The notes beneath the pieces were generated by a model. The model searched no databases. It worked only from the letters and a program-made list of their open reading frames with translations, and had not been told where the DNA came from. Of a stretch of DNA of 64,000 nucleotides, positions 24,565 to 31,994 are shown in pieces. The stretch comes from Arthrobacter_H rhombi. GTDB taxonomy: Bacteria > Actinomycetota > Actinomycetes > Actinomycetales > Micrococcaceae. Within the stretch, counting starts at the first letter, position 1; each line of letters opens with the position of its first letter. Location: contig NZ_BAAAIV010000003.1 in NCBI RefSeq assembly GCF_039526245.1, positions 62,001 to 126,000 on the forward strand, given 5' to 3'. Made by a program: the position numbers and the translations under genes.

Positions 24565-25155
24565 TCAGGGGGCGAACAGGTCCAAATGGGCGTCCAGCTG
24601 GCGCCGCAGTCGCGCCGGAGCGGCATGGTCCGGGTCCAGCGTCGCCGTCACCTGCGCGCCGAGCAGATAGGTGAGCAGCACTTCGACCGCCGGGTCGACC
24701 ACCACGGAGGCCCGCACCTCCCCGGCATGCCGGGCCTGCTCGAACCAGCCGGTCATCCACTCCCGCCATACGGCCATCGAACCGTCGTTCAGCTGGGCCT
24801 TCGCGGGATCATGGATGGCCACATGCCAAAACGGGACCACGATGCGGGCCTCGTCCAGCCGGGTGGCATCCAGCGGCAGGACCTCGCGGCAGAAGGCCCG
24901 CAATGCGGACAGCCCTTCCAGCCCCTCGGCGGCGACGCGGATCCGTTCATTGGTCCGCGCAAAGACGTATTCGAAGGTCGCCTGGACCAGCTCGTTCTTG
25001 GTCGGGAAATAGGGCTTCAGCGCGCCGTTGGCGAACCCCGCCTCCTCGGCGATCTCGCGCATGGTCGCCCGCTCGAGTCCCAGCCGTGCAATGATCCGCC
25101 ACGTCGCCTCGACCAGTTCGATCCGCCGTCGGTCATGATCGACGATCTTGGGCAC
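24565..25155 (-). CDS. TetR-family regulator, BetI-like
   Basis: A 196-residue TetR-type repressor. The N-terminal helix-turn-helix is clear: A-T-M-R-E-I-A-E-E-A-G-F-A-N-G-A-L-K-P-Y-F (residues about 30-51), followed by T-K-N-E-L-V. The long helical ligand domain resembles the BetI-type C-terminal family. It is divergent from the copper amine oxidase gene across a 139-base spacer that contains an imperfect palindrome at 25221-25238, so it is the best candidate repressor of amine oxidation, with an amine or aldehyde as inducer. That role is inferred from position. The start M-P-K-I-V-D-H is preceded by a modest purine-rich stretch. Confidence 0.83.
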   Translation of the reverse strand: MPKIVDHDRRRIELVEATWRIIARLGLERATMREIAEEAGFANGALKPYFPTKNELVQATFEYVFARTNERIRVAAEGLEGLSALRAFCREVLPLDATRLDEARIVVPFWHVAIHDPAKAQLNDGSMAVWREWMTGWFEQARHAGEVRASVVVDPAVEVLLTYLLGAQVTATLDPDHAAPARLRRQLDAHLDLFAP

Positions 25156-25220
25156 CCGGGTCCACCTTCCGTTCGGCCCCGTCAGGCCGGGGGTCTTGCC
25201 ACCAGCCTATGCGACCCGTA

Positions 25221-25238
25221 TTCTCTACAGTCATAGAA
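25221..25238. promoter_or_regulatory. Imperfect palindrome in the TetR/amine oxidase spacer
   Basis: TTCTCTACAGTCATAGAA has matching outer arms (TTCT...AGAA) and partial inner symmetry. It lies 57 bases before the amine oxidase start, suitable for control by the divergent TetR gene. The symmetry is weak. Confidence 0.35.
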
Positions 25239-25294
25239 AAAAGAAGTGATCCACACCACGTTCCGGTGGGGCGCTTCCCAGCGAAAGGCACGCC

Positions 25295-27232
25295 ATGAGC
25301 CCCTCCTGCCACGACACCGACACCACCCCCGGCACTGTCACGGCGGGAGCCCACATCCTGCCCACGCCCGCGGAGATCACCGCCGTGGTCGGCGTCCTCC
25401 GCGAGGGCGGGTACTTCCCCGACTCCTCCCGCATCGCCTACCTCGGCCTGGCGGACCCGCCCCGGAACCGGGCGGATGACGCCGCGGTCGAGCGCATCTT
25501 CCGCGTCTTCACCCTGGACACCGCCGGCGGTCCGGCCCGGGACCTGAGCGTCAGCGCCACCGCGCATGCGGTCCTCGACGCCACCGAACTGGATACCGCC
25601 GAAACCGGCGAACTGCCGGTGCTGGAGGAGGAATTCGAGGTGGTCGAGCAGATTCTGTCCACCCACCCGGAATGGCTGGCCGCCCTGGACCAGCGCGGGC
25701 TCGACGTGGAGAAGGTCCGTGTCGCCCCGTTGTCGGCAGGGGTCTTCGAATACCCGGAGGAGAAGGGCCGGCGCATCCTGCGCGGTCTCGCTTTTGTCCA
25801 GGAGCACCCCGGGGATTCCGCGTGGGCCCACCCCGTCGACGGGCTCGTCGCCTACGTGGATGTCACCAACAAGACCGTCGACCAGGTCCTGGACATCGCC
25901 GTCGTCCCCGTCCCTGCCGAACACGGCAACTACACGGACCCGGAGCTGACCTCTCCGGTGCGCACCACGCAGAAGCCCATCGAGATCACCCAACCCGAGG
26001 GACCGAGCTTCACGGTCACGAACGGCAACCACGTCGACTGGGAGAAGTGGTCCCTGGACATCGGGTTCGATGTCCGCGAGGGCCTGGTCCTGCACAACAT
26101 CGGCTTCGAGGACCAGGGCCGCACGCGGCGCATCCTGAACCGCGCCTCGATCGCCGAAATGGTCGTGCCCTATGGCGATCCGTCCCCGGTACGCAGCTGG
26201 CAGAACTACTTCGACACCGGCGAATACCTGGTCGGCCAATTCGCGAACTCGCTGGAACTGGGCTGCGACTGCCTGGGCGAGATCCACTACCTCTCCCCCA
26301 CCGTGGCCGATGCGCTGGGCAACCCGCGCACCATCACCAACGGCATCTGCCTGCACGAGGAGGACGCCTCCATCCTGGCCAAGCACTCCGATTTGTGGAG
26401 CGGGATCAACTACACGCGCCGCAACCGCCGTCTGGTCATCTCCTTCTTCACCACCGTCGGCAACTACGACTACGGCTTCTACTGGTACCTCTACCTCGAT
26501 GGCACCATCGAGTTCGAGGCCAAGGCCACCGGCGTCGTCTTCACCAGCGCGCACCCGGGCGGCGACTACCCGTACGCCTCCGAGATGGCTCCGGGCCTCG
26601 GCGCTCCGTTCCACCAGCACCTCTTCGGGGCACGGCTGGACTTCGCCCTGGACGGCGGTGCCAGCCGGGTGCTGGAGGAGGATGCGGTGCGCGTGCCCAT
26701 GGGCCCCGGTAACCCGCGCGGCAACGCCTTCACCCGCAGCCGCACCGTGCTCGCCACCGAATCCCAGGCAGCCCGCGACGCCAAGCCGGAGGCCGCCCGC
26801 ACCTGGGTGGTGCAGAATCCGCAGGCCGTCAACCGCCTCGGCGAACCGGTCGGCTACAAGCTCCACCCGCAGGGACAGCCGACCCTGTTGGCGGATGAGG
26901 GCTCCTCGATCCACCGCCGGGCGACGTTTGCCTCCAAGGCGCTGTGGGTGACCCGGCACGACGACTCCCAGCGCTACCCCACCGGGGACTTCGTCAACCA
27001 GCACCCCGGTGGCGCCGGCATCCCCGCATGGATCGAGGCCGACCGGGACCTCGACGGCCAGGACGTCGTCGTATGGCACACCTTCGGGCTCACGCATTTC
27101 CCGCGCACCGAGGACTGGCCGATCATGCCCGTGGATACCGTGGGCTTCAAGCTGCGGCCCGAGGGCTTCTTCGACCGCTCCCCCGTGCTCGACGTCCCCG
27201 CGCCGGGGGCCGGCAGCTCCTGCCACCAGTAG
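25295..27232 (+). CDS. Copper-containing primary amine oxidase (topaquinone enzyme)
   Basis: Oxidatively deaminates primary amines such as phenylethylamine or tyramine to aldehydes, with release of ammonia and hydrogen peroxide. All key residues are visible: topaquinone precursor Tyr391 in G-N-Y-D-Y, catalytic base Asp307 in Y-F-D-T-G-E-Y, and copper ligands His440 and His442 (H-Q-H-L-F) and His601 (L-T-H-F-P-R). The spacing closely matches the Arthrobacter globiformis enzyme with a shift of about nine residues. At 645 residues it has domains N2, N3 and the catalytic barrel and lacks N1; there is no signal peptide, so it is cytoplasmic. ATG 25295 follows GCGAAAGGCACGCC. A four-helix membrane protein gene starts 2 bases after its stop and is presumably cotranscribed. 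A TetR gene is divergent. Confidence 0.94.
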   Translation: MSPSCHDTDTTPGTVTAGAHILPTPAEITAVVGVLREGGYFPDSSRIAYLGLADPPRNRADDAAVERIFRVFTLDTAGGPARDLSVSATAHAVLDATELDTAETGELPVLEEEFEVVEQILSTHPEWLAALDQRGLDVEKVRVAPLSAGVFEYPEEKGRRILRGLAFVQEHPGDSAWAHPVDGLVAYVDVTNKTVDQVLDIAVVPVPAEHGNYTDPELTSPVRTTQKPIEITQPEGPSFTVTNGNHVDWEKWSLDIGFDVREGLVLHNIGFEDQGRTRRILNRASIAEMVVPYGDPSPVRSWQNYFDTGEYLVGQFANSLELGCDCLGEIHYLSPTVADALGNPRTITNGICLHEEDASILAKHSDLWSGINYTRRNRRLVISFFTTVGNYDYGFYWYLYLDGTIEFEAKATGVVFTSAHPGGDYPYASEMAPGLGAPFHQHLFGARLDFALDGGASRVLEEDAVRVPMGPGNPRGNAFTRSRTVLATESQAARDAKPEAARTWVVQNPQAVNRLGEPVGYKLHPQGQPTLLADEGSSIHRRATFASKALWVTRHDDSQRYPTGDFVNQHPGGAGIPAWIEADRDLDGQDVVVWHTFGLTHFPRTEDWPIMPVDTVGFKLRPEGFFDRSPVLDVPAPGAGSSCHQ

Positions 27233-27234
27233 CC

Positions 27235-27669
27235 ATGTCGGCCTGGCCGGGGTTCGCCGCGGCGGGCCTGACCGCGGCGTCCGTGGTGCTGCACGTACTG
27301 ATGGTGGTGGACGGCGGCCATGGCGCCGCCCTCGGCATCGTGTTGGCGGTCATGGCCGTGTCCTGCGCGGGATGCGCCGTCCACTCGGTGCTCCGGCCGG
27401 GCTGCCGGGGTTCGTTGGCCCTGGTGGGCATGTCGATCACCATGGCGTTGGCCCACGCGGTCATAGCCCTCGGAGTCCCGGGCGGAATGGGCATCCATGC
27501 CGTGCACGACGGCGGATCCCACCTGAGGGGGGCCGGGGCAGCAGGTGCCGAACATGGCCAGCTGATGCTGCTGGTCATCGGGGTGGAACTGGCAGTGGCC
27601 TGGCTGGCGGCCTACGCGGTGCATCGCGCCCGCGCCGGTGCCGGGGTTCGTGGGAGGATGCGGGCATGA
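27235..27669 (+). CDS. Four-helix membrane protein of unknown function, coupled to the amine oxidase gene
   Basis: A 144-residue protein with four hydrophobic helices (about residues 5-25, 27-48, 57-79 and 104-128). The ATG lies 2 bases after the amine oxidase stop and the end overlaps the next start (ATGA), so translation is coupled to both neighbours. Histidines and sulfur residues sit in or near the helices: V-L-H-V-L-M in helix 1, C-A-G-C-A-V-H in helix 2, M-A-L-A-H in helix 3, and a loop H-A-V-H-D-G-G-S-H followed by E-H-G-Q. This pattern suggests metal binding, and a copper role for the neighbouring enzyme is an attractive but unproven idea. I do not recognise the family. Confidence 0.7.
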   Translation: MSAWPGFAAAGLTAASVVLHVLMVVDGGHGAALGIVLAVMAVSCAGCAVHSVLRPGCRGSLALVGMSITMALAHAVIALGVPGGMGIHAVHDGGSHLRGAGAAGAEHGQLMLLVIGVELAVAWLAAYAVHRARAGAGVRGRMRA

Positions 27670-28178
27670 GCACCCGCCTGGTCCTGATTGCCGACACCCA
27701 CCTCCCGAAGCGCGCCCGCGGACTGCATCCTGATCTGTGGCGGGAGCTGGAGGCGGCCGACGTCGTCTTCCATGCCGGCGACTGGGTCGAACCGGCCCTG
27801 CTGGACGAGTTGGAGCGGCGCTGCCGGCGGCTGGTCGGGGTGTGGGGGAACAATGACGGCGACGAGCTGCGCTCGCGGCTTCCGGAAACCGCACGGGTCG
27901 AGATCGAGGGCATCCGGTTCGCGATGACCCATGAGACCGGCGCGGCCACGGGCCGGGAAAAACGCTGCGCCGAAGCGTTCCCGGACACTGACGTGCTGGT
28001 CTTCGGGCACAGCCACATCCCGTGGGACACCACCGCCGACACCGGGCTGCGCCTGCTGAACCCCGGTTCGCCGACGGACCGGCGCCGCCAGCCGGTGTGC
28101 ACCTACATGAGCGCCGTGGCCGATGCCGGAGTGCTGCGCGATGTCACGGTGGTCCCGGTCGACCGGGTCACCGCCTGA
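27666..28178 (+). CDS. Metallophosphoesterase, YfcE family
   Basis: A 170-residue calcineurin-like phosphoesterase with every metal-site motif of the YfcE/MJ0936 group: I-A-D-T-H near residue 10, H-A-G-D-W near residue 38, G-N-N-D near residue 60, an H-E-T-G segment near residue 89, and G-H-S-H near residue 117 followed by L-N-P-G-S-P. Members hydrolyse phosphodiesters in vitro; physiological substrates are mostly unknown. The ATG overlaps the stop of the membrane-protein gene by 4 bases (ATGA) and follows GGAGGATGCGGGC, so it is the third gene of the amine oxidase unit. Why these three are linked is unclear. Confidence 0.85.
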   Translation: MSTRLVLIADTHLPKRARGLHPDLWRELEAADVVFHAGDWVEPALLDELERRCRRLVGVWGNNDGDELRSRLPETARVEIEGIRFAMTHETGAATGREKRCAEAFPDTDVLVFGHSHIPWDTTADTGLRLLNPGSPTDRRRQPVCTYMSAVADAGVLRDVTVVPVDRVTA

Positions 28179-28184
28179 CGGGGC

Positions 28185-28403
28185 CTACTTCTTGCGCCCG
28201 ATGAGGAAATAGGCGATCGGACCGCCGAAGTTCAGGAAGCTGACGGCGAACCACAGGAGTTTGGGCCCCTTCACCTGTGCCGCGGGTCGATCCTTGAGGT
28301 CCTTCAGCGCGGCACCCTGCAGCGCCACCTGGGCCGCCCCCAAGACCATGACGCCGATCTTGCCGCCGGCGCCGAGTTCGTTGAACCGTTTCTTGGCTGC
28401 CAT
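28185..28403 (-). CDS. Small membrane protein with a PLDc_N-type domain
   Basis: A 72-residue protein with two hydrophobic segments. The C-terminal one, W-F-A-V-S-F-L-N-F-G-G-P-I-A-Y-F-L-I-G-R-K, is the pattern of the phospholipase D nuclease N-terminal (PLDc_N) family of short two-helix proteins found across actinobacteria. Here it stands alone, without a phospholipase domain. The N-terminus is basic (A-A-K-K-R-F-N-E-L). Upstream, the complement reads AGGGAGAGACATC before the ATG, a good ribosome binding site. The role of these stand-alone proteins is not known. Confidence 0.72.
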   Translation of the reverse strand: MAAKKRFNELGAGGKIGVMVLGAAQVALQGAALKDLKDRPAAQVKGPKLLWFAVSFLNFGGPIAYFLIGRKK

Positions 28404-28491
28404 GATGTCTCTCCCTGTTCGTTGCCCGTAGACGCCACCCTACGTCCGCAGCTACGGCAGATGCACGGCAATTTGTTCGCCCGGGCCGGCG

Positions 28492-28497
28492 TAGCCT
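28492..28497 (+). promoter_or_regulatory. -10 box TAGCCT of a leaderless gene
   Basis: TAGCCT ends 6 bases before ATG 28504; no ribosome binding site lies between them. Confidence 0.45.
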
Positions 28498-28503
28498 GTC
28501 CCC

Positions 28504-28803
28504 ATGTACGTAGAGATCACCGGCGCCCACCAGGCAACCATTCACGAGCTGGACAACCTCCGTGAGCTGAAAGTCGTGGCACCGGACCTCGCCAGCGCCG
28601 ACGTGGCTTCCGCGCTCGAGGCGGCTGGCTGGGGAACGTTGGATGGCGACCACGCCTGGTTGTCCATCGGTGCCCTGAAATCTGCCGGGGCGGAAGAAGG
28701 CACCGCTGGGGGGGAGGGCTTCGCCCAGATGCTCGGCTACGCCGCCTCGCAGGGCTGGGTCTCCACCGACGGCTTGCAGGTCCGCGCCCATCTGGAGTGC
28801 TGA
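28504..28803 (+). CDS. Hypothetical protein (99 aa)
   Basis: An acidic 99-residue soluble protein starting M-Y-V-E-I-T-G-A-H. It has no signal peptide, membrane helix or recognisable motif. A Gly-rich central loop (A-G-A-E-E-G-T-A-G-G-E-G) separates two segments that look like small alpha/beta units. The start 6 bases after TAGCCT, the codon usage and the clean boundaries support a real gene. It converges on the D-amino-acid dehydrogenase gene, 18 bases apart. Function unknown. Confidence 0.6.
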   Translation: MYVEITGAHQATIHELDNLRELKVVAPDLASADVASALEAAGWGTLDGDHAWLSIGALKSAGAEEGTAGGEGFAQMLGYAASQGWVSTDGLQVRAHLEC

Positions 28804-28821
28804 TCGACGCGGACCCGCGCC

Positions 28822-30078
28822 TTAGCGCAGTGGGTTGAAGTGGCGCATCAGCGGCGATACCGGCTGCCCGGTCATCTCGGCGGCAAGCATCTTGCCGGTG
28901 AGCGGACCCAGGGCAACGCCCCACATGCCGTGGCCGCCGGCGACGTGCACCCGCGATGACTTCGTGGCCCCGATCAGCGGCAGTCCGTCGGCGGTGCACG
29001 GCCGGGCACCCACCCATTCCTCCTGCCGGTCCTCCCAGTCGATACCGGTGAACATCGGCGAGGCGGCGTTGATGATCGCCTGGATCCGGCGGGGGTCCAG
29101 CGGTGCGTCGGCGTTGCGGAACTCCATCATGCCGGCAACGCGGAAGCGGTCCCCGAGCGGGGTGCAGGCCACGCGTTGGGCCGGGAAGTAGATCGGGTGG
29201 GTGGGCATGGCATCGGGCTTGACGGTGAAGCTGTAGCCGCGGCCGGCCTGGACCACCTGGCGGACGCCGAAACGGCGGGCCAGGCTACCGAGCCAGGCGC
29301 CGGTGGCCAGCACCACGGAGTCCGCCGTGATGTTCCGTCCGCTGGAACCGGTGACGGTGACGCTTTGGCCGTGTTCCTCCACGTTGGTCACGCTGAAGCC
29401 GTCGATGATCTCCCCGCCGCGCTCGCGGACGGATGCAGCCAGTGATTCCACGAAGTTCGGCGGGTTGATGAAGCGCTGGCCGTGGATCTTCACGCCGGCC
29501 ACGACGTCGGAGCCCAGCGTCGGCTCCAGGCCGCGGATCTCGTCCCCTGATATCACGTCGAAGTCGACGGTGCCGCCGGCCTGCCGGATGCCTTCGAACT
29601 CATGGACGAGTCCTTCGCGGTCCTTGTCGCTGGCGAATGCTGCCAGGAAGGGTTCCGCAGGTTTCGTCGGTTCGGCGACGGAGTTCGTCCCCTCGGTGAT
29701 CTCCGCGAAGGCGTCCAGCCCGGTGGCTCCGATCTCGCTGAAGACCTTCATGGCCTCGCGCCACTTGCCGGGGGTGCAATGCCGGGCGAACCCGATCAGG
29801 AAGCGCAGCAGCGACGGGTCGGTCGTCGGCGGGATGTACAGCGGGGAGTTGGGGTTGAACATGGCCTTGAGCCCATAGGTCAGGACGGACGGCTCGCTCA
29901 GCGGCAGGGTCAGTGCCGGGGTGAGCCAGCCGGCGTTGCCCCAGGAGGAACCGGCGGAGACTCCGGTCCGGTCGACGATGGTCACGCGCGTGCCCTGTTC
30001 CTGGAGGTACCAGGCGGTCGACAGGCCAACGATGCCCGCCCCGACGATGACGACGTGTTCCGGCTTCTGCATGCCCAT
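28822..30078 (-). CDS. FAD-dependent D-amino-acid dehydrogenase (DadA-like)
   Basis: A 418-residue flavoprotein of the DAO family. The N-terminal dinucleotide fold reads V-V-I-V-G-A-G-I-V-G-L-S-T-A-W-Y-L, followed by V-D-R at the ribose-binding position and S-S-W-G-N-A-G. The C-terminal FAD segment is V-A-G-G-H-G-M-W-G-V-A-L-G-P with the preceding A-R-P-C-T-A-D-G-L-P-L-I-G. These match DadA-type D-amino-acid dehydrogenases, which oxidise D-amino acids such as D-alanine to 2-oxo acids and feed electrons to the respiratory chain. I start at ATG 30078, after GGGAGGGCCCC; an in-frame ATG two codons later is possible. No alanine racemase gene is linked. The substrate range is inferred. Confidence 0.82.
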   Translation of the reverse strand: MGMQKPEHVVIVGAGIVGLSTAWYLQEQGTRVTIVDRTGVSAGSSWGNAGWLTPALTLPLSEPSVLTYGLKAMFNPNSPLYIPPTTDPSLLRFLIGFARHCTPGKWREAMKVFSEIGATGLDAFAEITEGTNSVAEPTKPAEPFLAAFASDKDREGLVHEFEGIRQAGGTVDFDVISGDEIRGLEPTLGSDVVAGVKIHGQRFINPPNFVESLAASVRERGGEIIDGFSVTNVEEHGQSVTVTGSSGRNITADSVVLATGAWLGSLARRFGVRQVVQAGRGYSFTVKPDAMPTHPIYFPAQRVACTPLGDRFRVAGMMEFRNADAPLDPRRIQAIINAASPMFTGIDWEDRQEEWVGARPCTADGLPLIGATKSSRVHVAGGHGMWGVALGPLTGKMLAAEMTGQPVSPLMRHFNPLR

Positions 30079-30321
30079 GGGGCCCTCCCTGAAGTTGATT
30101 CGCGATCTCCCGACAGATTGCCCGAGCCCGCGGGGAACCTCAACCGCCCAGCCACTTTCGACGGGAATTCATTCGTCCCCTCGGAGGCTGCTGCAGGAAA
30201 CATGGATATTCCCGATTCTGCCGCTTTAACTTCGGCATATCCTCCGTAGAGCCACTGGTTTCGCCGCACCCACGCCACACGGCCCCATGAAGCAGGTCAC
30301 CACCAGCCCCCCAGTGGACCC

Positions 30322-30350
30322 TTGACCCCTCCCCGTCGGCTCCCTAGGCT
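30322..30350 (+). promoter_or_regulatory. Promoter of the 8-oxoguanine deaminase gene
   Basis: TTGACC, a 17-base spacer and TAGGCT give a well-formed vegetative promoter. Transcription should start near 30357, leaving a leader of about 110 bases. Confidence 0.6.
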
Positions 30351-30358
30351 CGGTTCCC

Positions 30359-30375
30359 ATCTGCAGTGTGCAGAT
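30359..30375. promoter_or_regulatory. Palindromic operator ATCTGCA-GTG-TGCAGAT at the transcript start
   Basis: A perfect 7+7 inverted repeat begins 9 bases after the -10 box, over the expected +1 region, an ideal place for a repressor. The regulator is not encoded next door. The right half plus centre (AGTGTGCAGAT) recurs at 46789-46799, upstream of the 2OG-oxygenase-like gene. Confidence 0.6.
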
Positions 30376-30468
30376 CCTGGATCAGCAGACAGGCACCACT
30401 GAGCTGGCTTCGATGAGCCGGCGGTCGCTGTCCGGCCCGAAGTCCACCTTCGAGCCAAGGAGCAGACC

Positions 30469-31833
30469 GTGCACACCACCCCCGAACGAACCTGGTTCAA
30501 GAACCCCCTCGCAGCCTTCACCGCCAACGAACTCGACGCCACCGGCGGACTGGTCATCCAGGACGGGATCATCGTCGAGGTCCTGGCCGCTGGACAGCAG
30601 CCGACCACCCCGTGCACCGACGTCTTCGACGCCTCCCGGCACGTGCTGCTTCCCGGGTTAATCAACACGCACCACCACTTCTACCAAACGCTCACCCGCG
30701 CCTGGGCACCGGTGGCCAGCGCCGAACTGTTCCCCTGGCTGACCACCCTGTATCCGGTCTGGGCGCGCCTCTCCCCGGCCGATCTTGAAGTGGCCACCAC
30801 GGTTGCGCTGGCCGAGCTGCTGCTCAGCGGCTGCACCACGGCGGCCGACCACCACTACCTCTTCCCCGACGGCCTGGAGCAGGCCATCGACATCGAGGTA
30901 TCGGTCATGCGCTCACTGGGCATGCGCGGCATGCTCACCCGCGGGTCCATGACCCTGGGCGAGGACGACGGCGGATTGCCACCCCAGCAGACGGTGCAGG
31001 ATGCCGAGGTGATCCTGGCCGACAGTGAACGGCTCATCGGGCAGTACCACGAGCGCGGGGCCGGGGCCTTCATCAACATCGGCCTGGCCCCCTGCTCGCC
31101 GTTCTCGGTCACCCGCACGCTCATGTCCGACACGGCGGCCCTGGCCGCGCAGCACGACGTGCGGCTCCATACCCATCTGGGCGAAACCCTGGATGAAGAG
31201 GACTTCTGCCTGCGCATGTTCGGCCAACGCCCCGTGGACTACCTGGAGTCGGTCGGATGGCTGAACGAGCGCACCTGGCTGGCCCACGGGATCCACTTCA
31301 GCGACGAGGAGATCGCCCGGCTCGGTGCCGCGGGAACCGCCGTCGCGCATTGCCCGACGTCCAACATGCGGCTGGCTTCGGGCACCGCGCGGGTCCTGGA
31401 ACTGGAGGCCGCCGGTTCACCGGTGGGGCTCGGGGTCGACGGGTCGGCATCGAACGACGCCTCCAACATGATCCTCGAGGCGCGGCAGGCGCTCTATCTG
31501 CAGCGGCTGCACTACGGGGCGGCGGCGGTCACCCCCGAACAGGCCCTGGGGTGGGCCACCCGGGGCTCGGCCCGGGCGCTGGGCCGCAGCGACATCGGCG
31601 AGCTGCGGCCCGGCAAACAGGCCGACCTGGCGCTGTTCACCCTCGATGCCCTGCGCTTCTCGGGCATCCATGACCCGATCGCGGCGCTACTGCTCTGCGG
31701 CGCCGACCACGCCGACCGGGTGATGGTCGGCGGGCAATGGCGGGTCATTGACGGAACCATCCCCGGACTGGACATCGAGGCACTCATCGCCCGGCACAGC
31801 GCCGCGGCCCGTCGGCTGATCCACGCAGCCTAA
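30469..31833 (+). CDS. 8-oxoguanine deaminase / guanine-deaminase-like amidohydrolase
   Basis: A 454-residue metal-dependent amidohydrolase of the TrzN/ATZ-like group. It shows the metal-binding H-H-H segment in G-L-I-N-T-H-H-H-F-Y (near residue 67) and the C-T-T-A-A-D-H-H region. Later come H-T-H-L-G-E-T near residue 240, W-L-A-H-G-I-H, A-H-C-P-T-S-N-M-R-L-A-S-G and G-V-D-G-S-A-S-N-D. The Q-T-L-T-R-A segment and H-C-P-T-S-N-M-R pattern are typical of characterised 8-oxoguanine deaminases, which convert 8-oxoguanine to urate. GTG 30469 follows AAGGAGCAGACC. The purine permease gene follows in the same direction after 161 bases, supporting a role in purine catabolism or salvage. Confidence 0.87.
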   Translation: MHTTPERTWFKNPLAAFTANELDATGGLVIQDGIIVEVLAAGQQPTTPCTDVFDASRHVLLPGLINTHHHFYQTLTRAWAPVASAELFPWLTTLYPVWARLSPADLEVATTVALAELLLSGCTTAADHHYLFPDGLEQAIDIEVSVMRSLGMRGMLTRGSMTLGEDDGGLPPQQTVQDAEVILADSERLIGQYHERGAGAFINIGLAPCSPFSVTRTLMSDTAALAAQHDVRLHTHLGETLDEEDFCLRMFGQRPVDYLESVGWLNERTWLAHGIHFSDEEIARLGAAGTAVAHCPTSNMRLASGTARVLELEAAGSPVGLGVDGSASNDASNMILEARQALYLQRLHYGAAAVTPEQALGWATRGSARALGRSDIGELRPGKQADLALFTLDALRFSGIHDPIAALLLCGADHADRVMVGGQWRVIDGTIPGLDIEALIARHSAAARRLIHAA

Positions 31834-31994
31834 CCCTTGACAGGACACGGCGTGATCCAGTTCACTTTCATTCATTACGAGATCTTGTTTCCGACATGCG
31901 AAATTAGCACGGTCGGTGGGACAAGGGGGTTCCGCAGAGCGGGGTCCGGGGTCCTCGCCGCTCCCAGCCACTTATCGGCCAAGAGGTGACCAGC

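Larger units (their letters stand above)
30079..30468. other. Non-coding spacer between two divergent genes
   Basis: The 390-base spacer separates the D-amino-acid dehydrogenase gene (minus) from the 8-oxoguanine deaminase gene (plus). Its left part, about 30200-30245, is locally AT-rich and may hold the minus-strand promoter. The right part holds a plus-strand promoter (30322-30350) and a palindrome (30359-30375). I see no RNA gene or riboswitch-like fold in it. Confidence 0.5.
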
